This document shows, in pieces, positions 27,364 to 34,887 of a stretch of 64,000 nt of DNA; the first letter of the stretch is position 1; each line of letters starts with the position of its first letter. Where the stretch lies: assembly GCF_000423665.1 (NCBI RefSeq), contig NZ_AUIK01000009.1, forward strand, positions 1 through 64,000. The letters run 5' to 3'. The notes below the pieces were generated by a model. The model was not told the origin of the DNA. It saw nothing but the letters and a program-made list of their open reading frames with translations, and ran no database searches. The stretch is from Solirubrobacter soli DSM 22325. Lineage in GTDB: Bacteria > Actinomycetota > Thermoleophilia > Solirubrobacterales > Solirubrobacteraceae. The position numbers and the translations under genes were made by a program.

Positions 27364-29049
27364 CTACTTCTTCGACCGTGCCACGTACTTCTTGCGGACC
27401 GTGATCTTCTTGTGGGTGACGAAGTCCTCGACCTGCACGACCCCCTGCTTGACGGTCGTCGTGGTCGTCGTGCAGGTGTCCTGGACGAGCCACTTGGTGC
27501 CGCGCACGGTGGCGGCGCTGTAGGAGCCCTTGGTGCGGAACTTGCCCTTGCCGTCGCCCCAGAGCTTGCGCGACTTGGGCTTCTTGGCCGCCGCGGTCGC
27601 CTTTCCGGACGCGGCCTTCTTGCAGTCCAGGGCCTCGGACAGCGTCAGCGTCGTCACGCCACCCTTCTGGGAGATCTTGAAGAGGCCGTCGAAGAACTTC
27701 GCGTCATCGCCCTGCGCGGTCGTGATCTCCACGGTCCCCTTGCGGGTGTCGACCTCGGAGCCGTTCTTGATCGTGCCCTCATCGACCTCGACGAACTTGT
27801 TCGAGCCCGGCTCCTTGACGAGCACCTTGCCCTTGACCGGCTCGACGCCGACGGTCTTGTTGGGGACCGGGGTCTCGGCCGGGGTCGGCGTCGGGGTCGG
27901 CGTGGCCGTCACGACCGGCGTCGGCGTAGGCGTCGGCGTCACGACCGGCGGCTGCTCGGACGGCGGCGTGCCCGACAACTCGAACGCCCCCGCGTCGCAG
28001 GGCTGCGTCGCGGGATCGGTCACCCGCGTATAGCTGCGCTGGTCGGTGCCGATGAAGCACGGCTGGACGTAGTCGACCGCGGGGCTATTGGAAGGGATCG
28101 TCAGGACGTCCGTCGGCCCGCCCTGGGGGGAGAGCGCCGCGGCCAGGCCCACCCCGATCCCGCTCTTGTTGTTCGCCGGGTTGAACGCGCACGACGACCC
28201 GTCGTCGACATTGAACTGCGCGGTGGCGAACGAGACGCCGACGCAGTTCGTCCCCGAGTTGGCGGCGAAGATGGTTGCGAGCGCGTCCACGTCCTGCGCG
28301 CTGCTGACCGAGAGCCCGCCGCCGATGTTGCGCGCGAGCGTGACGAACGAGAGGGAGAGCTGGTTGCCGGTGTCGCCCTCCGAGCGGATGCCGGCGCCGT
28401 CTCCGTCGGTCACGCGGTTGGCCGCGATCGTGGAGTTGACGACCGTCAGGTCGGCGGGGCCGACGGTGCTCTGGTTGAGGATGCCGCCGCCGAACGACGA
28501 CGCCGTGTTGTTGTCGATCAGGCTGTTGACGACGTTGAGCGTGCCGCTGTTGGCGATGCCGCCGCCTTCGTGCGCTGTGCCGCCCGTCACGCGCACGTTC
28601 GAGAGCGAGAGCGTCGTGCCCGAGCTGGTGACGATGTTCCCGCCGTTGGCGCTCGGACCGGCGGCCCCGCCTTGGATCGTCAGGTTGAGCAGCGTCACCT
28701 GCGCCGTCCCGCCCACCGTCGCCACCCGCGCCGAGGATCCGGCCTGGATCACCGTGTCCCGGGTGCTGTCGCTGAAGATCGTGATGTCGGACGACAGCAG
28801 CAGCGCGCCGTTGGAGAGCACGTATGGCGAGCCGGAGTGCAGCACGATGCCGTCCGCCCCAGAGCTCCCATCCGCGGCCGCGACGGCGTCGCGGAGCGTC
28901 GCGCATTGCCAGGCCCCCGGTGCGATGGCGTTGCACGGAGCGGTGGGGCCGGAGTCGCTCCGGCCGACGACGTCGAACGAGTCGGCGTACGCGGCGGGCA
29001 CGTACAGCAGGGCGACGGCGATGACCAAGGCGGGGAGGAGACGGCGCAT
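27364..29049 (-). CDS. P7: secreted beta-helix protein with FecR-like C-terminal domain, first gene of the array
   Basis: 561 residues from the ATG at 29049; a GTG two codons earlier (29055) is an alternative. The signal peptide is LLPALVIAVALLYVPAAYA. The beta-helix region (about 23-355) contains CATLRDAVAAADGSSG and closes with CDAGAFELSG, with a divergent DQRSYTRV in place of DQRGxxRP. A Thr-Pro linker (about 362-395) precedes the FecR-like domain (GKVLVKEPGSNKFVEVDEG, NGSEVDTRKGTVEI, YSAATVRGTKWLVQDT). The C-terminal residues are YVARSKK. It is transcribed from a shared-type promoter overlapping the end of the MFS gene and probably continues into P6. Confidence 0.85.
   Translation of the reverse strand: MRRLLPALVIAVALLYVPAAYADSFDVVGRSDSGPTAPCNAIAPGAWQCATLRDAVAAADGSSGADGIVLHSGSPYVLSNGALLLSSDITIFSDSTRDTVIQAGSSARVATVGGTAQVTLLNLTIQGGAAGPSANGGNIVTSSGTTLSLSNVRVTGGTAHEGGGIANSGTLNVVNSLIDNNTASSFGGGILNQSTVGPADLTVVNSTIAANRVTDGDGAGIRSEGDTGNQLSLSFVTLARNIGGGLSVSSAQDVDALATIFAANSGTNCVGVSFATAQFNVDDGSSCAFNPANNKSGIGVGLAAALSPQGGPTDVLTIPSNSPAVDYVQPCFIGTDQRSYTRVTDPATQPCDAGAFELSGTPPSEQPPVVTPTPTPTPVVTATPTPTPTPAETPVPNKTVGVEPVKGKVLVKEPGSNKFVEVDEGTIKNGSEVDTRKGTVEITTAQGDDAKFFDGLFKISQKGGVTTLTLSEALDCKKAASGKATAAAKKPKSRKLWGDGKGKFRTKGSYSAATVRGTKWLVQDTCTTTTTTVKQGVVQVEDFVTHKKITVRKKYVARSKK
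27470..27590 (-). repeat. 121-bp tract identical to 21943-22063 (P7 copy)
   Basis: See the P4 copy. The identity ends abruptly on both sides. P2 and P6 share a slightly different version of the same tract with several silent differences. Confidence 0.8.
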
Positions 29050-29062
29050 GAGCACGACATCG

Positions 29063-29092
29063 ACCTTAACCGCCGTCTCTTTGACTAAGCAA
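29063..29092 (-). promoter_or_regulatory. Promoter of the P7-P6 unit (shared array type)
   Basis: Minus-strand TTGCTT (29087-29092), 18 bp, TAAGGT (29063-29068) followed by CG. The -35 hexamer overlaps the last codon and the stop of the MFS gene. Confidence 0.68.
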
Positions 29093-30308
29093 CCCCGGTC
29101 AGCGCCCGCACCCGCCAGACATCGCGCACGGCGAAGCCCAGCAAGGCGATCGCGACGCCGATCGCCGAGCCGATCAGCACCACCTCCGCGGGGCCGACGG
29201 CCTCGCCGATCGGGCCGGCGAGCATGTAACCGAGCGGCAGCAGGGCCAGCGAGCCCATCCAGTCATAGCTCGACACCCGGCTCAGCGCGTGCGGCGGGAT
29301 CCGCTGCGCCATCGTCGTGTGCCACCAGACCTCGAACAGCGCCAGGCCGACGCCCGAGAGCACGAACAACGCGACGAGCAGCGGGCGGGGCGCGCCGGCG
29401 GCGAAGACGACGATCGCGATCGGCCAGCCGAGGACGACGGCGAACGCCGCGAGGATCGGGCGGTCCGGGCGCCAGCGCATGCCGATCAGCGCGCCCGCGA
29501 TCGTGCCGACGCCGAGCGCCGCGGCCAGCACGCCGAAGAAGCCGCGCGAGCCGTAGACGTCGTCCGCCACGGTCGCCCCGAGCACCACGTAGGGCGCGAA
29601 CACGAAGATCAGCAGGAAGCTGAAGATCGCGACCGTCGCCCACACCCACGTGCGGGCGCGGAACTCCTTCCACCCCTCGCGCAGGTCGACGAGCACGGAG
29701 GAGGACGCCGCCTTGACCTCGCCGCGCCGGCGGGGCTTGACGCGGATCAGCAGCGCCGCGGACACGAGGAACGTCGCGGCGTCGAGCGCGAACGCCCAGC
29801 CCGCGCCGACCCCGAGCACGAGCGCGGTGGCGAGCGCGGGTCCGGCGAACTCCGCCAGGGTGTTCACGAGCGAGGTCGCGGCGTTGGCCTCCTGCAGCAG
29901 GTCCTCGGGGACCGTCTGCGGCATCAGCCCGGTGTAGGCGGGGCGGAAGAACGCCTCGGCCGCGCCGAACACCGCCTCGATCACGACGATGTGCCAGATC
30001 TCGACCGTCCCTGAGAGGATCAGGACCGCGAGTGTCCCGTGGGCGCAGAAGCGGATCAGGTCGGTTCCCACCATGACCTTGTTGCGGGGCAGCCGGTCGG
30101 CCCAGACGCCGCCGAGCAGCACGAACGCGACGAGCGGGAGCGCGTGCGCGGCGAGCACGAAGCCGACGTCGGTGGGGGTGCCGATCTCGGTCACGTACAG
30201 CGCGAGCGCGACGAACACCAGCCGGTCGCCGAGCGTGCTCGCGGTCTGCGCCAGCCAGAGCAATCGGAACTGTCGCTCTCGCAGAACCTTCACCATCGCG
30301 TCAGCCAT
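29085..30308 (-). CDS. Major facilitator superfamily exporter (EntS/macrolide-efflux type)
   Basis: 407 residues from the ATG at 30308 (an adjacent ATG at 30311 is equally possible); longer open-frame readings are antisense to the next genes. About 12 hydrophobic segments are visible. The loop motif GGVWADRLPRNKVMVGTDLIR is the MFS motif A (G-x-x-x-D-R-x-x-R-(K/R)) between helices 2 and 3. The family exports small molecules by proton antiport; the substrate is unknown. The gene diverges from the SnoaL-like gene with only 12 bp between starts and is followed by the FecR array on the same strand. Confidence 0.85.
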   Translation of the reverse strand: MADAMVKVLRERQFRLLWLAQTASTLGDRLVFVALALYVTEIGTPTDVGFVLAAHALPLVAFVLLGGVWADRLPRNKVMVGTDLIRFCAHGTLAVLILSGTVEIWHIVVIEAVFGAAEAFFRPAYTGLMPQTVPEDLLQEANAATSLVNTLAEFAGPALATALVLGVGAGWAFALDAATFLVSAALLIRVKPRRRGEVKAASSSVLVDLREGWKEFRARTWVWATVAIFSFLLIFVFAPYVVLGATVADDVYGSRGFFGVLAAALGVGTIAGALIGMRWRPDRPILAAFAVVLGWPIAIVVFAAGAPRPLLVALFVLSGVGLALFEVWWHTTMAQRIPPHALSRVSSYDWMGSLALLPLGYMLAGPIGEAVGPAEVVLIGSAIGVAIALLGFAVRDVWRVRALTGVA

Positions 30309-30320
30309 CATGGAGGGTGG

Positions 30321-30788
30321 ATGGAGCTGGACGAACTCTTTGATACCTGGGAGCGCGCCTGGTCCGGTCGCGACCCGCGTGGGTTCGAGTCCGTCTGCGT
30401 CGGCGGCGTCCACTACGAGGACCCGCTCACGCCGGAGCCGCTGATCGGCGCGCGCGAGCTCGCCGGCCACGCGCGCAGGCTGTGGGAGGCGATGCCCGAC
30501 GCGCGGGTGAACTCGACCGGCGCGCGGGTCTCGGACGGCACGTTCGCCTGTGCGCCCTGCCGGCTCCTCGGCACCCACACCGGGCCGCTCGGCCGCATCC
30601 ATCCGACGGGCCGCGAGGTCGTCGTGCACGCGATCGTCTACGCGGAGCTCGAGGACGGGCTGTTCAAGCGCGTGCGGGCGTTCTACGACGTCTACGCGGC
30701 CGCGATGTCGCTCGGCGTCCTCCCCAAGCCGGGCACGGCGGGGGAGCGGGCGCTGCTGATGATCCGGGGCTTCGGGATCAGAGGCTGA
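30321..30788 (+). CDS. SnoaL-like/ester-cyclase family protein (NTF2 fold)
   Basis: 155 residues from the ATG at 30321, with GGAGG a few bases upstream. The composition and order match the SnoaL-like polyketide-cyclase group: an N-terminal helix (ELFDTWERAWSGRDP), YEDPLTPEPLIGARELAGHARRLWEAMPD, then beta-sheet strands ending in AIVYAELEDGLFKRVRAFYDVYAAAMSLGVLP. Members catalyse aldol cyclisation or bind small ligands, but most genomic copies are uncharacterised. It diverges from the MFS gene. Its 3' end overlaps the convergent EEP gene by 11 bp. Confidence 0.75.
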   Translation: MELDELFDTWERAWSGRDPRGFESVCVGGVHYEDPLTPEPLIGARELAGHARRLWEAMPDARVNSTGARVSDGTFACAPCRLLGTHTGPLGRIHPTGREVVVHAIVYAELEDGLFKRVRAFYDVYAAAMSLGVLPKPGTAGERALLMIRGFGIRG

Positions 30789-31404
30789 CGCGCACGGGCG
30801 GGTGGTCGGAGAGCCGGCCCCGCTCGAGCACCTCGAACGTCGCCGCGCCGTGCCCGTAGAGGTGGTCGACGTGGTTGCCGCCGAGCCACGTGTAGCCGGC
30901 GAGCTCCGGCCGTCCGCGGAGGTTGAGGTCGCCGCCGAACAGCGTCGCGTCGGGGAACCGCGCCCTCGCCCGCTCGACGTCGCGGCGCGCCCACTCGTCG
31001 CGGTGGGTCGACGCGTGCAGGTTGACGATCCACCCATGGCGGGTTCGAACCGCGTGCGCGTACCGGCGCTCGGGCCACCACGTGAGCCGCTGCGTGGCGT
31101 GATCGAGGATCTCGCCGCGCACGAGGATCGCGTTCGCTCCGCCGCCGTTGGCCTTGAGGATGTCCGGGTTGCGCTCGCTGATCGCGCGGCGGATCGGGAG
31201 TCCGAAGTTGCGCGACGTCAGCACGTGACGCTCGTTCGCCCGCGCCGCGGCCGCCAGCTTCGGCGGCCACCACGGCGGCACCTCCTGCAGCAGCGCGACG
31301 TCCCATTCCCACGCCGCGAGCGCCGCGGCGAAGTCATCGAGCAGTGACGTCCCGGCGGGCTTCGGGCTCCGTCCGTGGTAGAGGTTCCAGGTCAATGCCC
31401 GCAC
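30778..31404 (-). CDS. Endonuclease/exonuclease/phosphatase (EEP) family protein
   Basis: 208 residues. The EEP fold is recognised by the first strand ALTWNLYHGR (metal-proximal Asn), LLQEVPPW (metal-binding Glu), VNLHAST, the GGDLNLRGRP motif (Asp and Asn of the active site) and the C-terminal SDHPPVRV (catalytic Asp-His). It hydrolyses a phosphodiester or phosphomonoester; the target is unknown. No signal peptide is seen. Its ATG overlaps the argF ATG on the opposite strand by 10 bp, an unusual head-to-head overlap. Confidence 0.85.
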   Translation of the reverse strand: MRALTWNLYHGRSPKPAGTSLLDDFAAALAAWEWDVALLQEVPPWWPPKLAAAARANERHVLTSRNFGLPIRRAISERNPDILKANGGGANAILVRGEILDHATQRLTWWPERRYAHAVRTRHGWIVNLHASTHRDEWARRDVERARARFPDATLFGGDLNLRGRPELAGYTWLGGNHVDHLYGHGAATFEVLERGRLSDHPPVRVSL

Positions 31405-32297
31405 CCCAACACTTCATCACCGGCGCAGAGCTCGACGCGGACAGGCTGTCTTTGTTGCTCCACCGCGCCGCTCGGCTCAAGGAGGCTCCGCGCTCCTCGC
31501 GGGCGCTCGACGGCAAGACCGTCGCGCTCGTGTTCAACAAGCCGTCCACCCGTACCCGCACGTCCTTCGAGTCCGGCGTCTTCGAGCTGGGCGGGCACCC
31601 GATGGTCCTGCGTCCGGACGAGATGCAGCTCACCCGCGGCGAGTCGGTCCGCGACACCGCGTACATCCTCTCCCGCCACGCGGCGCTGATCGGCCTGCGG
31701 ACCGGTGACGAGGCCGAGATCAACGGGTTCGCCGAACATGCGAGTGTTCCCGTTGTGAACATGCTCTCGCCGCTCCACCACCCGTGCCAGGCGCTCGCCG
31801 ACCTGCAGACGATGGCCGAGGCGCTCGGCTCGCTCGAGGGCCGCGTGCTCACCTACGTGGGCGACGGGAACAACGTCGCCCGCTCGCTGGCGATCGTGGG
31901 TGCGTTGGCGGGTGTCGAGGTGCGTGTCGCCGCACCCGCCGGCTACCAGCTCCCCGAGGGCGAGACGCCCGCGGTGCTGTTCGACGATCCGGCCGAGGCG
32001 GTCGCCGGCGCCGACGTCGTCTACACCGACGTGTGGGTGTCGATGAGCGACGACGAGGCCTCCGCCGCGGCGCGCCGCGAGGCGCTCGCGCCGTTCGCGA
32101 TCGACGACGCGCTGCTCGACAAGGCCGCGCCGGGGGCGTTCGCGCTGCACTGCCTCCCGGCGCATCCCGGCGAGGAGATCACCGAGTCCGTGCTCTACGG
32201 CTCCCGCCAGCGGATCTGGGACCAGGCCGAGAACCGGCGCCACGCCCAGAAGGCGCTGCTCGAGTTGCTCGTTTCGACCGACGGGCAGGACGGGTAG
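31395..32297 (+). CDS. argF: Ornithine carbamoyltransferase
   Basis: 300 residues from the ATG at 31395, chosen because family proteins start with a short lead into HFITGAEL. It converts ornithine and carbamoyl phosphate to citrulline in arginine synthesis. Signatures are KPSTRTRTSFE (carbamoyl-phosphate-binding S-T-R-T-R), HHPCQALADLQT (HPxQ), YVGDGNNVARS, DVWVSM for the ornithine side chain (D-x-W-x-S-M) and HCLPAHPGEEI (H-C-L-P). No other arginine genes are nearby. The next gene starts immediately after its stop codon. Confidence 0.95.
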   Translation: MPAPQHFITGAELDADRLSLLLHRAARLKEAPRSSRALDGKTVALVFNKPSTRTRTSFESGVFELGGHPMVLRPDEMQLTRGESVRDTAYILSRHAALIGLRTGDEAEINGFAEHASVPVVNMLSPLHHPCQALADLQTMAEALGSLEGRVLTYVGDGNNVARSLAIVGALAGVEVRVAAPAGYQLPEGETPAVLFDDPAEAVAGADVVYTDVWVSMSDDEASAAARREALAPFAIDDALLDKAAPGAFALHCLPAHPGEEITESVLYGSRQRIWDQAENRRHAQKALLELLVSTDGQDG

Positions 32298-32714
32298 GTG
32301 TCGGCGGCCATGCCGCAGGCGAAAAAGGGGCCGGAGGAGGAAGTGGAGAACGCGAGCCGCAGTGTCCTGAACCCACTCGACGTGATGGTGATCACGCGCG
32401 AGCGCCTCCAGGACACGCTCGACGACGCGGTCCGCCGCGGCCGGATGACCCGCGACGACGCGACCGACCTGTTGGCCGAGATCGTCCGCCGCGCGATCTC
32501 CGCCCCGACCGACCGCGTCATGCGCGAGGTCCGCCGCGTGACGGGCGCGAACGACCTCTTCCCCATCGACGACTACGACGAGCTCACCGCCGCCCAGATC
32601 GTCTCCCAGCTCTCAGAGCTCGCGAAGGACGAGCTCCGGCGCGTCCGCGACTACGAGCGCCGCAACGCGAACCGCAAGACGGTCCTCGCGGCGCTGGACG
32701 CGAAACTCGCCTAG
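32298..32714 (+). CDS. Conserved-looking helical protein of unknown function
   Basis: 138 residues from a GTG directly after the argF stop; an ATG four codons further on is an alternative. It is mostly charged and helical, with DVMVITRERLQDTLDDAVRRGRMTRDDATDLLAEIVRRAI, a spacer, then ELAKDELRRVRDYERRNANRK. The two-helix arrangement suggests an oligomerising or protein-binding role. It has no membrane segment. Position and spacing imply co-transcription with argF, but no functional link is apparent. I do not recognise the family. Confidence 0.65.
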   Translation: MSAAMPQAKKGPEEEVENASRSVLNPLDVMVITRERLQDTLDDAVRRGRMTRDDATDLLAEIVRRAISAPTDRVMREVRRVTGANDLFPIDDYDELTAAQIVSQLSELAKDELRRVRDYERRNANRKTVLAALDAKLA

Positions 32715-32734
32715 ACGCCGGCGGGGGTGTGCGA

Positions 32735-33142
32735 CGTTCCTCCCCTCCAGAGGGCGTTTCGTCACACACCCCCTTGGCGTGGCGCGCGTCGCCGGCCGGT
32801 ACCACGTCATCTCGCTCGACGAGTTGCACGCCTGAACATCTGCCGCCGCCGGAGGTCAACCGCGCGAACGGCCGCTACGTCCCTGACTTCCGCTGGCCGG
32901 CCTACGGCGTGATCCTCGAGGCCGACAGCGTCCGCTTCCACGACCACCTCCTCGCGCGGCCGGACGACGCCGCCCGCCAGGCCTTCCTCGAGGCACGCGG
33001 CGAGCGCGTCGTTCGCACGACGTGGGAGGAGATCACCACGCGTCCGGGCGCGGTGGTCGCGCGTGTCCGCCGGGCGATGACCGCGAGTGTCGACTTACGC
33101 GGGTACAGCGCGAGAAAGTCGACACTCGCGAGCGGTCAGTAG
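32735..33142 (+). pseudogene. Decayed DUF559 gene (C-terminal remnant)
   Basis: From about 32840 the plus strand encodes a clean DUF559 C-terminus: PPEVNRANGRYVPDFRWP, then VILEADSVRFHDH and ARGERVVRTTWEEI, corresponding to the last third of the gene at 11231-12097. Upstream there is no AbiEi-like domain and no start. A fragment ending in RYHVISLDELHA lies in another frame just before, as if a deletion or frameshift had joined two pieces. The tail runs through a strong inverted repeat. Probably not functional. Confidence 0.7.
33082..33130. terminator. 15-bp perfect inverted repeat between convergent genes
   Basis: CGCGAGTGTCGACTT (33082-33096) pairs perfectly with AAGTCGACACTCGCG (33116-33130) across a 19-nt loop. 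It sits at the meeting point of the DUF559 remnant and the aldo/keto reductase gene, so it may serve as a bidirectional terminator. It lacks a T-run. It may also be a dispersed palindromic element. Confidence 0.55.
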
Positions 33143-34074
33143 CGGTCGCCGACCGGCGCGGGGAGTGCGTCCAGCTCGGCGAGATCCTCGGCGGTGAGGG
33201 TGAGCGTCGCCGCCGCCGCGTTCTCCTCCAGCCGCGTGCGGCGCTTGGTGCCTGGGATCGGGATGACGTGGTCGCCCTGGGCGAGGAGCCACGCGAGGGC
33301 GACCTGGGCGGGCGTCGCGTCGTGGCGGGCGGCGACCGCCCGCACGACCTCGACGAGCGCGAGGTTGGCGTCCATCGCGTCGGGCTGGAAGCGCGGGTTG
33401 TTCTTGCGGAAGTCGCCGGGTGGGAACTTCTGGCTCGCCAGCTGACCCGTGAGGAAGCCGCGGCCCAGCGGCGCGAACGGGAGGAACGCGGCGCCGTGCT
33501 CGGCGCACCACGGGACGACCGAAGCGAACGCGTCGCGGGTCCAGAGCGAGCCCTCGGACTGGACCGAGGCGACCGGGTGGATGGCGTGGGCGCGCTCGAG
33601 CTCGTCCACGCTCACCTCGGACAGGCCGATCGCGCCGACCTTCCCGGCCGCGACGAGTTCGGCCATCGCGCCCCAGGTCTCCTCCAGCGGGACCTCAGGA
33701 TCGACGCGGTGCAGCTGGTAGAGGTCGACGAAGTCGGTCTGTAGGCGCCGCAAAGACCCCTCGATCGCGGACCGGACGTGCTCCGGGCGGCCGTCCTTGC
33801 GCAGGACGTACTCGGCCTCGTCCTCGACGACGAGCCCGCACTTGGTGGCGAGGACGACCTCGTCGCGGCGGCCGGCGATCGCCCGGCCGACGAGCTCCTC
33901 GTTGGTGTACGGGCCGTACATGTCGGCGGTGTCGAGCAGGGTCACGGCCAGCTCGATCGCCCGGTGGATCGTCGCGATCGACTCCGCCTCGTCGCGCTCG
34001 GCCGCGCCGTACGCCCACGTCATGCCCATGCAGCCGAGCCCGATCCGCCCGGTCTCGCGTCCCGCGATCTTCAT
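33136..34074 (-). CDS. Aldo/keto reductase
   Basis: 312 residues. NADPH-dependent reduction of a carbonyl compound in the cytosol is the expected activity; the substrate is unknown. Family blocks are IGLGCMGMTWAYG, the catalytic Asp and Tyr in LLDTADMYGPYTNEELVG, LATKCG, VDLYQLHRVDP (catalytic His), IGLSEV and the cofactor-binding IPIPGTKRRTRLEEN. The start has a -10-like TAGGCT only 6 nt upstream (34081-34086), which overlaps the TAG stop of the SDR gene, suggesting a leaderless transcript even though both genes run the same way. Confidence 0.92.
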   Translation of the reverse strand: MKIAGRETGRIGLGCMGMTWAYGAAERDEAESIATIHRAIELAVTLLDTADMYGPYTNEELVGRAIAGRRDEVVLATKCGLVVEDEAEYVLRKDGRPEHVRSAIEGSLRRLQTDFVDLYQLHRVDPEVPLEETWGAMAELVAAGKVGAIGLSEVSVDELERAHAIHPVASVQSEGSLWTRDAFASVVPWCAEHGAAFLPFAPLGRGFLTGQLASQKFPPGDFRKNNPRFQPDAMDANLALVEVVRAVAARHDATPAQVALAWLLAQGDHVIPIPGTKRRTRLEENAAAATLTLTAEDLAELDALPAPVGDRY

Positions 34075-34083
34075 GCCTTGAGC

Positions 34084-34794
34084 CTAGGGCTGCGGGGCGG
34101 GCGTGACCTCGATGTGGGCGAGGTTGACCGGCATCGGGCGCGAGGTCGCGAACGCGATCACCTCGGCGACGTCCTCCGAACGGATCGCGGGGATCGCGTC
34201 GAACATGCCGTCGAGCTCCTCGCGCAGGCTCCCGGTGACGTGCTCGCGCAGCTCGGAGTGGGTGAGCCCCGGCTCGACCGTCGTGACCCGGACACCGCGC
34301 GGCGCCCACTCGAGACGGACGTTGCGGGTGAACTGCGTGGCGAACGCCTTCGAGCCCGTGTACGCCGAGTAGCCGGGGAAGCTCTGGCTGGCGCCGATCG
34401 AGCTCACGACGACGAGGTCGGCGGGCGCGCCGCGCTCGGCGGCGGCCAGCAGGCCAGGCCCGAAGGCGCGCACGGTGTTGACGAGCCCGACGACGTTCGC
34501 GTCGATCATCCGCGCGAGGTCGCCGACGTCCGACACCTCGGCGGGCGAGGGCAGCATCACGCCCGCGTTGGCGACGACGAGGTCGAAGTCCCCGGCCATG
34601 TCGAGCGCGGCGACGTCGGCGGCGACGAAGTCCCCGCCCAGCTCGGCGGCGAGCGCCTCGATGCGGTCCCGGCGGCGGGCGACGAGGGTGACGTGGGCGC
34701 CGGCGGCGGCCAGGGCGCGCGCGGTGGCGGCGCCGATTCCGGAGGAGGCGCCGGTGATGACGGCGCGGCGATCAGCAAGGTCCATGCCGGCCAT
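34084..34794 (-). CDS. Short-chain dehydrogenase/reductase
   Basis: 236 residues from the ATG at 34794 (or 233 from 34785). The classical SDR motifs are present: TGASSGIGAATARAL for the dinucleotide, VANAGVM (NAG), a catalytic Ser in VVVSSIGAS and YSAYTGSKAF (Y-x-x-x-K). Arg residues after the second strand (VARRRDR) suggest NADP. The substrate is unknown. It diverges from an XRE-type regulator 93 bp away, an arrangement in which the regulator often controls the reductase. Confidence 0.9.
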   Translation of the reverse strand: MAGMDLADRRAVITGASSGIGAATARALAAAGAHVTLVARRRDRIEALAAELGGDFVAADVAALDMAGDFDLVVANAGVMLPSPAEVSDVGDLARMIDANVVGLVNTVRAFGPGLLAAAERGAPADLVVVSSIGASQSFPGYSAYTGSKAFATQFTRNVRLEWAPRGVRVTTVEPGLTHSELREHVTGSLREELDGMFDAIPAIRSEDVAEVIAFATSRPMPVNLAHIEVTPAPQP

Positions 34795-34887
34795 GCTGCG
34801 CCCGCCACGGCGGCCTAGCCAGGCGTCACCGCAACCTAGGACGCACAGACCCACCCACGCGCGCGCACCGCGCGGCACACTGCAGAC

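Noticed and set aside
12640..27950. Short tandem GGGGTCGGCGTGGGC-like repeats at several places in the array, first considered as CRISPR-like or minisatellite elements
   Set aside because: They encode the Thr-Pro linkers in frame, have no spacers of constant length, and occur once per gene at the same protein position.
30372..30393. A GGGTTCGAGTCC stretch resembling a tRNA T-loop
   Set aside because: It lies inside the SnoaL-like coding sequence, and no acceptor or anticodon stems can be drawn around it.
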